Assembly (NCBI GenBank): GCA_964645915.1
Contig: CAZYDH010000021.1
Location: 1-29,324, forward strand
Source: JACNKV01 sp964645915
Lineage (GTDB): Bacteria; Fidelibacterota; Marinisomatia; Marinisomatales; JACNKV01
Direction: 5' to 3'
Length of the DNA: 29,324 nucleotides
Position 1 is the stretch's first letter; every line of letters begins with the position of its first letter. Positions 7,095 to 15,398 of the stretch are shown here, piece after piece. The notes under the pieces were generated by a model that saw nothing but the letters and a program-made list of their open reading frames with translations, was not told the DNA's origin and searched no databases. Made by a program: the position numbers and the translations under genes.

Positions 7095-7496
7095 TTAGTT
7101 ATCAGAAATAATTTTTAAAAAGATTTTTCGAGTTCTTGGTCCATCAAAATCACAAAGAAATATCCCCTGCCAAGTGCCAAGAACAAGAGATCCATCTTCA
7201 ATGATGATTGATTCTGAAGACCCAACCAATGCGGTTTTGATATGGCTGTCAGAATTCCCTTCTAAATGGCGATACTCAGGTTGGTTGTAAGGGGCAAGTT
7301 TTTCAAATTGGAATTTTAAGTCGTGAACGACATCCGGATCTGCATGTTCATTAATCATAACTCCACATGTCGTATGCGGAACAAAAACGGTTACGACACC
7401 ATTCTTAACACCGAATTTTCTGACTCTATTTTGTACTTCAGATGTAATTTCAACTAATTCTGTACGTTGGTGAGTTTCTACGATAAAGTGTTGCAT
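7095..7496 (-). CDS. YjbQ family protein (UPF0047; thiamin-phosphate-synthase-like)
   Basis: A 133-residue protein with every hallmark of the YjbQ/UPF0047 family: HTTCGVMINEHADPDV (41-56), HLEGNSDSHIKTALVG (77-92) and LGTWQGIFLCDFDGPR (106-121), which supply the conserved His/Cys/Asp/Glu pocket. The family forms small single-domain oligomers and is often labelled 'secondary thiamine-phosphate synthase enzyme' because some members show weak activity of that kind; the physiological role is not settled. The ATG follows the GNAT stop by one base (TAG-G-ATG), so translation is likely coupled. Family assignment is firm, reaction uncertain. Confidence 0.92.
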   Translation of the reverse strand: MQHFIVETHQRTELVEITSEVQNRVRKFGVKNGVVTVFVPHTTCGVMINEHADPDVVHDLKFQFEKLAPYNQPEYRHLEGNSDSHIKTALVGSSESIIIEDGSLVLGTWQGIFLCDFDGPRTRKIFLKIISDN

Positions 7497-7497
7497 C

Positions 7498-7956
7498 CTA
7501 ATCCTCGGTTAATGATTTTTCTAAAACAATTCTAGATTCTTCTGATGGAATTTTGGGAATACGATCAGTAATGATAAAATTTCGTTTTAATGAAAAGGAT
7601 AACATCACCTGATGCTTCAAACGGGTTTTCATATGAATGCTTTTGTATCCATTTTCTTTTGCCCAAGTTTCCTGATAGTCAGCGAGTTTAGAGGCGACTT
7701 TCAGTTTTCGATATTGTGGTAAAACACCACCCATCCATGAATAGAACGAACCATCTTTAATTCTTTCATATCCAATTTTGAATCCGATGGGTTTGTTATT
7801 GATATATGCGGTAAGAATCGAGTTCTTTACACCAATTAAACGCTTTTCATATTCTGATTTCGAATAAGGATTTTCGAATTCAGGGATTTCCATCGATACT
7901 TTTAATGCGTCTTCTAATCGATCTTCAATTATTTGAATATTGGACGGAGTGTCCAT
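7498..7956 (-). CDS. GNAT family N-acetyltransferase
   Basis: A 152-residue protein with a GNAT-like plan: a strand pair with KPIGFKIGYER, then a probable acetyl-CoA-binding segment GVLPQYRKLKVASKLADYQ in place of the usual Q/RxxGxG/A signature (QYRKLKVASKL), and a C-terminal half with KSIHMKTRLKHQVMLSFSLKRNF. The substrate cannot be told. I chose the ATG at 7956 because it follows the upstream stop (7958-7960) after one base, as in the next gene pair. An in-frame ATG at 8001 would add 15 basic residues and overlap the upstream gene by 44 bases. It is in the middle of the minus-strand operon. Confidence 0.72.
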   Translation of the reverse strand: MDTPSNIQIIEDRLEDALKVSMEIPEFENPYSKSEYEKRLIGVKNSILTAYINNKPIGFKIGYERIKDGSFYSWMGGVLPQYRKLKVASKLADYQETWAKENGYKSIHMKTRLKHQVMLSFSLKRNFIITDRIPKIPSEESRIVLEKSLTED

Positions 7957-7957
7957 T

Positions 7958-9211
7958 TTATGTTTTTCGTTCTTTTTTCTTTGCAGCTGGGAAGAGAACA
8001 TTATTTAATATTAATCGATAACCGGGAGAATTCCGATGGAGTGAAAGATCAGTAGGAGGATCACCGACAAAATGTTGATAGTCTTCTGGATCGTGCCCCC
8101 CAAGGAAGGCGAAAGATCCTTTTCCAAAATTCCCGTGGATGTATTTCACCTGATCAGAGGCAGGATCTTCTCCCATGATAACAATATGTTTCTTTATCTT
8201 TGATTTATGATAACCCGTTGTTTGCCCCATAAATCCTTTAATGTTCCCCACATGATTTTGCGTTAACATCGTTGGCACGGGGTCATATTTTGCTGAGAAT
8301 TCAAACAAACTGAAATAATCTGCTTCTGCTCCATGTGTTACCGGGTTATTACTGGGAGGGAAATCGATATCCGAGTATTCATAGACCATTGGATCAATAA
8401 TGATAGTATAATCTGTAAAGGCAAATGTTTTTGAGTAATCTAACTTATTTTGAAGATCCGGTGTTATAGGCGTTCCGTCAAAAACATAATGAGCCCCATC
8501 AAGACCTTCCTCAGAAAGTGCAATGTCATACGAGTCTGTTGCGGAGCACATTGCAAAGAGAAACCCTCCTTGTCCAACATAATTCTTAATGAGTTTTGCA
8601 ACGGCTTTTTTCTCTTCATGAACGGACGGGAATCCGAGTTCAAAAGCCATTTGTTCAAATTCAAGTTTTTGTTGAATATACCAGGAAGCGTTTCTGTAAT
8701 TTCGATAAAATTTACCGTATTGTCCTGTAAAATCTTCGTGATGTAAATGCAACCAGTCTATTTCTTCAAATCCTTTGGTAAATAATTCTGGGTCCCAAAT
8801 AGTTTGGTAAGGAACTTCTGCATAGGTTAATGCAAGCGTTACTGCATCGTCCCAAGGTTGTTTCCCGGGAGGTGTGTAGATGGCAATTTTTGGTGCTTTT
8901 TCCAATACGATAATTTCCATATTGTTTTGATGAATCGTTTCATAGATGGACATCAGATTTACTTCTTGTACTGTTTCCATGGAAATTCCTCGAATACGGC
9001 ATTGTTGAGCAATAAATGGATAATTATCAAATAAAAAGGATCCACCTCGGTAATTTAGAAGCCATTCAACATTTACATTTTTTGTTAGGACATAATACGT
9101 CAATCCGTATGCTTTTAAATGATCGTTTTGAGACTGATCCATTGGGATCAAGATTTTTTGACTCAGAACGATCTGTAAACCGAGTAAGATGGGAATAATT
9201 ACTTTTTTCAT
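7958..9211 (-). CDS. Secreted 417-aa protein of the type often labelled 'asparagine synthetase B'
   Basis: A 417-residue protein with an N-terminal signal-like segment (about 1-18, VIIPILLGLQIVLS) followed by MDQSQNDHLKAYGLTYY and NYRGGSFL. From memory, close relatives in FCB-group genomes carry the label asparagine synthetase B, but neither the glutaminase Cys2 nor the ATP pyrophosphatase domain of AsnB is present here. A glycine-rich strand leading to Cys222 (GGFLFAMCSATDS) resembles the nucleophile turn of class I glutamine-amidotransferase-like folds, and His/Glu residues follow (HGAEADYF), so a GATase-like or ThuA-like fold is possible. The ATG overlaps the TPR gene's stop (ATGA). Its place after DUF4159, DUF4175 and a TPR protein suggests an envelope role. 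The reaction is unknown. Confidence 0.6.
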   Translation of the reverse strand: MKKVIIPILLGLQIVLSQKILIPMDQSQNDHLKAYGLTYYVLTKNVNVEWLLNYRGGSFLFDNYPFIAQQCRIRGISMETVQEVNLMSIYETIHQNNMEIIVLEKAPKIAIYTPPGKQPWDDAVTLALTYAEVPYQTIWDPELFTKGFEEIDWLHLHHEDFTGQYGKFYRNYRNASWYIQQKLEFEQMAFELGFPSVHEEKKAVAKLIKNYVGQGGFLFAMCSATDSYDIALSEEGLDGAHYVFDGTPITPDLQNKLDYSKTFAFTDYTIIIDPMVYEYSDIDFPPSNNPVTHGAEADYFSLFEFSAKYDPVPTMLTQNHVGNIKGFMGQTTGYHKSKIKKHIVIMGEDPASDQVKYIHGNFGKGSFAFLGGHDPEDYQHFVGDPPTDLSLHRNSPGYRLILNNVLFPAAKKKERKT

Positions 9212-11088
9212 GAATTACTTTCTTTCATCAAATTTCTTATATGATAACGAACCGGTTCTGCTAACAATGAAAGCGGATACTCTTCTAAAACTATCTGGTA
9301 AAAATCCATCGCGAGTTGCGGATTCTTAAAAGAATGTTCGATAATTTCTGCTTTTAATGTCCATCCATAATCTGCTAATTCGGTTTTTGTTAGTTGTTCT
9401 GCTAAGTCTAAAACATGTGTGGTTTGTTGAAAAAGCTGACGGACTAAAGCTTCTCTTAACATAGATAGCGGTACGATCGATGTGTTAGAGAATTCTGATC
9501 GAAGACTTCTATATGTTTCTATCGCTTCAGGATATTTATTTTGAGTGAGTTGATATTCTGCCTGAACAAATTTTACAAATGCTGATTTATCCTCGATTGA
9601 TCCGCTAAAATAGTGTTGCTGTAAGAGGTCTTGTAATTCCATAAGATCATTGAATAACTCATTCTTCGGATGAATAGTATTCAATAGGTTTTTAATAGAT
9701 ACTTGTGTTGTGTCAAACCTTCCCATGAGGAAAAACGATTGAATTTCCTTCATTTGTAAAGATTCAAAATCATTTGGAACAGATGAGATATATTCAAGTG
9801 CTGCAGGAATATTTCCCTTTGTTAAGTAAACGTCTACTAGATGGAGATGGACTTTTTGAGAAAACTTCAATTTGCGAGAATGTTTCAACGCTGATCGAAA
9901 TGAGAATTCAGCTCCATTGTAATCCTGAGTAATGCGATATTTAATCGCTCCCATTCGAAAATGGGCAGTGCTGGAAAATGATGAAGCAGGCAATGTAACC
10001 AAGACAGAATCATATAAATGAAACGTAGTTTCTAAAAGATCTTTAGGCAACAATTGAGCTTGAATAAAATCGTTTTTAAAAAAGAGATTCTCCGGATAAA
10101 AATTTACCAGAGATTCCCTTGAATATTTTGGAAGAATCTGGTCCTCAAATGATTGCCCTAATCCTAAAAGCGCTTGCCCTTTTGCTTTTGTTGTTAACAG
10201 AAAAGGTGGAGAAGCTAAGATATGCCGATAGGCTTTTAATGCTAAAACAAATTCGTATTCTAATCGAAGGTTATTAGCAAAGGATAGCCACCGTGTAATA
10301 TCTTTTTGTGATTCAGTCCCCAATATTGAATGTTCATTGTAGGCCTTTTCATATTCTCCGATCTTAAAATATAGCGAACTCAAGATCAAATGAGAAACCG
10401 AGGGGTCGTCTTCTGCATGTTGCATCAAGGATGATATTATGATGGAATGACTGTCTTGAGAATCACTCAATCGAAGAATTCTATCAATGACAATATTTAG
10501 TTTCTTTTGGTTCTTATTAGCAAACAAAAGATATTCTTGGAGCGCATCTTGGTAATTTTTTCTTGCAGAATAATAGTTAGCCAATTCCATTGATAAAAAA
10601 GATGGATCATGAAATTTCATTCTTCCGCGTTCTGCGAGCGATCTCATTTCTTCTTCAAGTCCATTTTGACTAAACATATGCAGAAGAGCTATATAAGCTG
10701 ATGTATTATTACTGAACCTTCTTTCGACTTGATACCAAATGTCCTTAGCCGTTTGGAAATCTTTTTGGAAATAATGAATTTCTCCAAGTTCAATGTGGGA
10801 GGGAATATCCTTCGTAAATAAAACAAGATGTTGCTCTAAAAGAGATTGTAGTTGGGGGTAGAGCTGCTTTTGTTTATATATTCTTTTTAACCGATAGAAC
10901 GCTTGTGTGTTTTTTGGTTGGCGTTGGATCATATTTTCATAAAGGACAATTGCGCCATCAATATTGCCTTGCCTTTCAAGCAATTCTGCAGTTTTAATTG
11001 AATTGGATTTAGGTTTTTGTGCGTCTGAATGAGTTACCGTTTGTGAAAACAATAGCGTGAGGGATAAAAACAATACTAATTTATTCAT
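9208..11088 (-). CDS. Secreted tetratricopeptide-repeat protein
   Basis: About 626 residues: a signal peptide (MNKLVLFLSLTLLFSQ) and then TPR-like helical pairs through most of the length, clearest near the start (GNIDGAIVLYENMIQRQPKN and the following repeats) and again near the end (NKYPEAIETYRSLRSEFSN). TPR arrays serve as protein-binding scaffolds; the partner is unknown, but the neighbours are envelope proteins. I prefer ATG 11088: GGAGAG lies six bases before it and the signal peptide starts there. ATG 11100 would add four residues. The start overlaps the end of the DUF4175 gene by eight bases, so the two are coupled. Function is inferred only from the fold and context. Confidence 0.8.
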   Translation of the reverse strand: MNKLVLFLSLTLLFSQTVTHSDAQKPKSNSIKTAELLERQGNIDGAIVLYENMIQRQPKNTQAFYRLKRIYKQKQLYPQLQSLLEQHLVLFTKDIPSHIELGEIHYFQKDFQTAKDIWYQVERRFSNNTSAYIALLHMFSQNGLEEEMRSLAERGRMKFHDPSFLSMELANYYSARKNYQDALQEYLLFANKNQKKLNIVIDRILRLSDSQDSHSIIISSLMQHAEDDPSVSHLILSSLYFKIGEYEKAYNEHSILGTESQKDITRWLSFANNLRLEYEFVLALKAYRHILASPPFLLTTKAKGQALLGLGQSFEDQILPKYSRESLVNFYPENLFFKNDFIQAQLLPKDLLETTFHLYDSVLVTLPASSFSSTAHFRMGAIKYRITQDYNGAEFSFRSALKHSRKLKFSQKVHLHLVDVYLTKGNIPAALEYISSVPNDFESLQMKEIQSFFLMGRFDTTQVSIKNLLNTIHPKNELFNDLMELQDLLQQHYFSGSIEDKSAFVKFVQAEYQLTQNKYPEAIETYRSLRSEFSNTSIVPLSMLREALVRQLFQQTTHVLDLAEQLTKTELADYGWTLKAEIIEHSFKNPQLAMDFYQIVLEEYPLSLLAEPVRYHIRNLMKESNS

Positions 11089-14000
11089 TGTTCTCTCCAC
11101 TGCTTATGGTATCTGTTTCTGTCGTATTGTTGTTGAAATCCGAAATATCTTGTTTTCCTAAAACGTTAAAATAACGGCGGATCATCGTTTGGTAGTCTCT
11201 GGAATATCCCGCTCCCATAGCCCTGTTCAATGCTTCCATCGTTAGGCTGCGTCGCTGACCTAAGTCACCGGGTAAGCCGGAAGGACCGGATAATAGATTT
11301 TGTGTTGTAGCGGTTGTTGATTTTCTTTCCTCTTTTTTTCCTCGTTGTGTCATTGATGTTTGACTATCAAGCATCCTGGACAGAATGCGCTGCTGGCGTT
11401 CTTGAGTCCGCCTTGTATAAGCATTATTTTTAAGATCACGTATAACGTCTTCCACGTCTTTCGCTATTCCCCCAAGATCTCCTAGCCCTTGATCGCCTCC
11501 GGAACGGCTCATTTCATCCATAAGTTGTTGTAGTGATTTTTGAACTTGTTGTTGACCTCCCAACATTTTTTGCATCATTGACTGTTGCATTGATGCACCC
11601 ATCTGTCCTAGTGCCAATTGCATTCCCATATTATTTAATCCCTGCTGTTGACCTGACATTTTCTGCATTGCTTCAAGGAATTGTTCAAAACCACTTGCAG
11701 ATCCGCCTTGTTGCATTTGCTGAATAGCATTAAAGATGGATAGGGCTGTTTCGTTCAAACTCTTCATGGAATTCGTTTGACTATTGGTAGCTTGAGTTTT
11801 TTGTCGTTGGGAAAGTTGTGAAGTAGATTCTTCCATGTGAGCAGCGGTGGCCCCGATCATTCTTCCCATCATAGAAGTAACCGCAAATGTTTCTTTTGAT
11901 AAGTCCAATATCTTTTTCATAACCTGTGATAATTGATCTTTTAATCTTTGCTGATGTTGAGCCATCTTATGAAACTGAGGTGAGTTATACGGAAGTTTTG
12001 ATGTGGTGTTTTTAAGCAATTCCTGTTGTTTTGATAATAATAAAATATCCCGCATGATCGATTGAAGTTTTGCCGCCATTTCGGATGCAGTTTCTAACTG
12101 GAACATATTTGCAATAGATTGAGCTGCTTCTTGAAAGGATTGCAAATGATTGAGTGCAGACTGACTAAACTGGCGAGAACTTAGCAAATTTTCTTTACCC
12201 AACTGTTTGGAGGTTTCGGATAAATCACTCTCAGTATTTTCTGCGAGCTCTGAAGATGATAAATTATTCATTTCTTCAGCAGATTGTTTATGGAATTCTT
12301 CCATTAGCTCAGCTACTTCTTTCATGAGATCACGGATGGTTTCAAATTCGTCTGAATTTCGATTTTCTTCCTGTTTTAATCGAGTAAATGTAGAAGGATC
12401 GGTCTCTTCATTGGTTTGATTAATTTTCTCATCTAATATGTCTTGTTCTTTAACAAGTTGTTCTAATCGTTTGTTGATTTCGTCGATACGTTGCTCAGCT
12501 TGGATGCGTTTAAAAATTTCTAAGAATCGATCTAATTCCTGCTCCATTTGGTCCAAATTTTCAGCCATCTGTTCCATCGCGCCCAGCAAATCTTCCATAT
12601 TAAGATTTTCCAGAGCATTTTCAATATCATCCATATTCATTAAAAGGTCTTCAGAAATAATATCTTGGACTAATTGCTGTAACTCCTCAAACTTTTTCAA
12701 TAATTCAGGTGAGAATAAGTCATGTTTTTCAATTGTTTCAGACAAGGTTTCAAGTGCTTCAGCCATTTTCTCAAATTCAGCGAGCTCTTCTTTTGTTTCT
12801 TCTAAGATCTTTTTTAAATCCTGTCGATGCTCCCATTCGATATTTTCGCTTTTTATCAGATCGTTTTCAACATCTTCAAGATGTTCTTGGATGGATTGAA
12901 TCTCTTCAAGATTAACCTGTGATTCATCAAGGATGATTTGTTCTTCATTTTCCGTTGATTCGAATAGATCTGCTAAAGACGGGAGTCTCGCGATAAATGT
13001 TTCAGAAATCGTTTTTTTAGGACCAGAAATATTGTCATTATCATACAATTCAAAGTGAAAGTGAACTTCATCTTCCGGCATCAATCCCAAATCACCTACA
13101 TCCCATAGCGTTTTAATGTCTTGCTTTAAGTCATCAGGAGAAAGATTCGGTACGGTAAAAATGGAAATAAAAGGTTCAGCCTGAATATAGCTTGGACGTC
13201 GTATTTCATATCCGACCTGTAGATTTGAAAACCCAAAATCATCTTCAATATCCAAATGGGTCGGGATTAACATATCATCACCTAACTCCGATGTCTTTTC
13301 AGGAATTAATACGTGTAAAGAAGGTGGATAATCCGGAATAAGCAATAAATGAAACGGGATTGGATCTCGGTTTGAGATATCTCGGTAATCTAAAAGATGA
13401 ACAGTGAATATTCCTTCTGACCGAAATGTAAAACTTCCTTCAGCTCGTTTCCCTCTAACTGTTAACGGGATGGTTGTACCTTCCAAATCCAAATAGCTTT
13501 TTTGGAGTTTGCGATTACTGGTTAACGTGACGGTAATTGTAGATCCTTTTAACCCGCGAATCTCGGCTTGATCACTACTTTGTATATTCACCGGTAGATT
13601 GGAGTACGAAGGAGGGATCACCGCAATTGTAAAGTCTTCCATGGTGGGTCGATCAGTTACCACAATTCGATATTCAGGAGAAACAACCTCATCCCAAGCT
13701 TCCCAAAAATGTGAAGAAGGAACAAAGGCTTCATACGAATAATCTTGGAACATATTCTCCACGGTAAATGGGTATGAACCGGTTGAATCTTTGGATGAAT
13801 GCAATACGAAATTGGTTGGAAGAATCAAATCATCTTTGATAGGATTGATAGCCGTTAATCGAAGAAATACCGAATCCGGTTCTCCATCTATCGCTTGTAC
13901 AATAACGGAAGTTGATTCTCCTCCGAGTAAATGAATATCACCGGTTTTACTTTTTAGTGTGTAAGGAGTGGGGGCATAAAACTCAGTCCGTGGATGTGCC

Positions 14001-14536
14001 CATCGATACATTGCTGACGTTGCTTCATTCCAAGTCGTAAGAATTGAAATGCCTAAGAATATCAGTAAAATAAATGTAGTTGACTTCCACTGAAATAATT
14101 TTTGTTTAGGGAATAATCGATTCAATTCGAGGTTTGATAATTGTTGATATATTTTACTAATGTACGAACGACTTAAATCAATCGAATCGCTCTTATCCAA
14201 AGACCGTTCTAATTGCAAAGCATTAATCACAACGTCATCTTTTTCAAAAGCCAGTTTCCCAATTTTCCGCGCAAGGGATGACCATCGATATCGTTTTATT
14301 TGATTAAATAAACCCAAAATAAAGATTGTTAAAAGAACAAAGAATCCAATTCCGACAATGATCAGTCCCGTGAATATCCAGACAATTCGAACGGTGGTTG
14401 ATAAATAAAAAATAGATTCAGTCATTAAACTGATAAAAAATATTGCCAAACCGATAGCATACAACCTCCAGAAAGTTGTTATTCCGTCATTTTTGAACGC
14501 TTCAGTTCGTACGCGTTTTAGATATTGGGCTATCAT
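11081..14536 (-). CDS. DUF4175 family membrane protein
   Basis: About 1151 residues. Two hydrophobic segments near the N-terminus (LYAIGLAIFFISLM and IVWIFTGLIIVGIGFFVLL) and a third after ~150 residues (STTFILLIFLGISILTTW) are followed by a large beta-rich, Ig-like extracytoplasmic region, and then from about residue 530 by a very long acidic coiled coil (EEIQSIQEHLEDVENDL onward). The last third is rich in Gln and Met (QQQGLNNMGMQLALGQMGA). This is the layout of DUF4175, known from FCB and proteobacterial genomes and often near DUF4159/BatA-like genes; function is unknown. The chosen ATG 14536 follows the DUF4159 stop after one base, as in two other pairs of this operon; ATG 14554 would add six residues. 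Neither has an SD. Confidence 0.85.
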   Translation of the reverse strand: MIAQYLKRVRTEAFKNDGITTFWRLYAIGLAIFFISLMTESIFYLSTTVRIVWIFTGLIIVGIGFFVLLTIFILGLFNQIKRYRWSSLARKIGKLAFEKDDVVINALQLERSLDKSDSIDLSRSYISKIYQQLSNLELNRLFPKQKLFQWKSTTFILLIFLGISILTTWNEATSAMYRWAHPRTEFYAPTPYTLKSKTGDIHLLGGESTSVIVQAIDGEPDSVFLRLTAINPIKDDLILPTNFVLHSSKDSTGSYPFTVENMFQDYSYEAFVPSSHFWEAWDEVVSPEYRIVVTDRPTMEDFTIAVIPPSYSNLPVNIQSSDQAEIRGLKGSTITVTLTSNRKLQKSYLDLEGTTIPLTVRGKRAEGSFTFRSEGIFTVHLLDYRDISNRDPIPFHLLLIPDYPPSLHVLIPEKTSELGDDMLIPTHLDIEDDFGFSNLQVGYEIRRPSYIQAEPFISIFTVPNLSPDDLKQDIKTLWDVGDLGLMPEDEVHFHFELYDNDNISGPKKTISETFIARLPSLADLFESTENEEQIILDESQVNLEEIQSIQEHLEDVENDLIKSENIEWEHRQDLKKILEETKEELAEFEKMAEALETLSETIEKHDLFSPELLKKFEELQQLVQDIISEDLLMNMDDIENALENLNMEDLLGAMEQMAENLDQMEQELDRFLEIFKRIQAEQRIDEINKRLEQLVKEQDILDEKINQTNEETDPSTFTRLKQEENRNSDEFETIRDLMKEVAELMEEFHKQSAEEMNNLSSSELAENTESDLSETSKQLGKENLLSSRQFSQSALNHLQSFQEAAQSIANMFQLETASEMAAKLQSIMRDILLLSKQQELLKNTTSKLPYNSPQFHKMAQHQQRLKDQLSQVMKKILDLSKETFAVTSMMGRMIGATAAHMEESTSQLSQRQKTQATNSQTNSMKSLNETALSIFNAIQQMQQGGSASGFEQFLEAMQKMSGQQQGLNNMGMQLALGQMGASMQQSMMQKMLGGQQQVQKSLQQLMDEMSRSGGDQGLGDLGGIAKDVEDVIRDLKNNAYTRRTQERQQRILSRMLDSQTSMTQRGKKEERKSTTATTQNLLSGPSGLPGDLGQRRSLTMEALNRAMGAGYSRDYQTMIRRYFNVLGKQDISDFNNNTTETDTISSGENNE

Positions 14537-14537
14537 G

Positions 14538-15200
14538 TTATTGTGTAAGCGCATAAAATATAATATTTACACCCATTTTCAGTGCAGCTTCACGAATAGA
14601 AACAGGATCATGATGGACTTCTTCATCTTCCCAACCATCGCCAAGATCACTTTCATAAGTATACAAGACCATTAATCGGTCTTCTTCAAAAAGACCAAAA
14701 GCTTGGGGAGGTTTACCATCATGCTCATGTACTTTAGGTAATCCTTGATTAAAATCAAAATAGGAGTGAAACACCGGATGATTATAGGGTAACTCCACAA
14801 AATCTTTGTTGGGAAAAACTTTTTTCATTTCTCTTCGAAAGGATTCATCCATTCCATAATTATCATCCGCATGGAGGAAGACTCCTCGGAGAAGAGCTTC
14901 GCGTAAGATAATAGCTTCTTCTTCGCTGAACCGGATATTTCCGTGGCCAGTAAGATACAGATAGGGATAGTTATACAGATCTAGATCAGTTAATCGAATG
15001 TGAAATTCCTCACCAACATTTTTAATGGCAGTTTCCGTTTCTAAAAAATGTAATAAGTTTGGCAAACTACTTGGATCAGAATACCAATCTCCACCACCAC
15101 TGTAATGGATGCGGGCTATTGTAAACGATTGTGCTTGTCCCACAGAAAAAACAATGAGGAAACTGAGAAAAATTTGTTTCGCGTGTTTTTGTAAAATCAT
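14538..15200 (-). CDS. DUF4159 domain secreted protein
   Basis: About 220 residues from the proposed start: signal peptide (KHAKQIFLSFLIVFSVGQAQS), then the DUF4159 core with IARIHYSGGGDWYSDPSSLP, YPYLYLTGHGNIRFS, a central LRGVFLHADDNYGMDESFR segment and a C-terminal ALKMGVNIIFYALTQ. The family has a flavodoxin/GATase-like fold and is found beside DUF4175 and BatA-type genes; its biochemical role is not known. An upstream in-frame ATG at 15251 would put 17 extra residues before the signal peptide, so I prefer 15200. It is the first gene of the seven-gene minus-strand operon and shares a 200-bp intergenic region with the divergent barrel/TPR gene. Confidence 0.82.
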   Translation of the reverse strand: MILQKHAKQIFLSFLIVFSVGQAQSFTIARIHYSGGGDWYSDPSSLPNLLHFLETETAIKNVGEEFHIRLTDLDLYNYPYLYLTGHGNIRFSEEEAIILREALLRGVFLHADDNYGMDESFRREMKKVFPNKDFVELPYNHPVFHSYFDFNQGLPKVHEHDGKPPQAFGLFEEDRLMVLYTYESDLGDGWEDEEVHHDPVSIREAALKMGVNIIFYALTQ

Positions 15201-15290
15201 CTTTAATATTAATGAGTTTAAACCGGATATGTTCCAATTTGAATCTAACATATAAGTTAGTAATAAAAGGGAGCGTTATAAATAGGTAAT

Positions 15291-15319
15291 TTGACGGAAA
15301 ACACTAAATGATATATTTT
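15291..15319 (+). promoter_or_regulatory. Possible sigma-70-type promoter in the divergent intergenic region
   Basis: TTGACG (15291-15296) is followed after 17 bases by TATTTT (15314-15319), about 80 bases before the ATG of the barrel/TPR gene. An alternative -10, TATATT (15312-15317), gives 15-base spacing. The region separates divergent genes, so promoters are expected here. The match is moderate in AT-rich DNA. Confidence 0.3.
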
Positions 15320-15398
15320 AGCAAAATGGATGATTTGCTGATAAGAGCGGTGAATTTTTCTTGTCATATACATATAAAATCCGTTAGCTTGAATAATC

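Noticed and set aside
12207..12915. Open frames on the + strand antisense to the DUF4175 coiled coil
   Set aside because: They are Ser/Phe/Ile-rich shadows of Glu/Leu/Lys-rich coiled-coil codons, with no start signal or family pattern.
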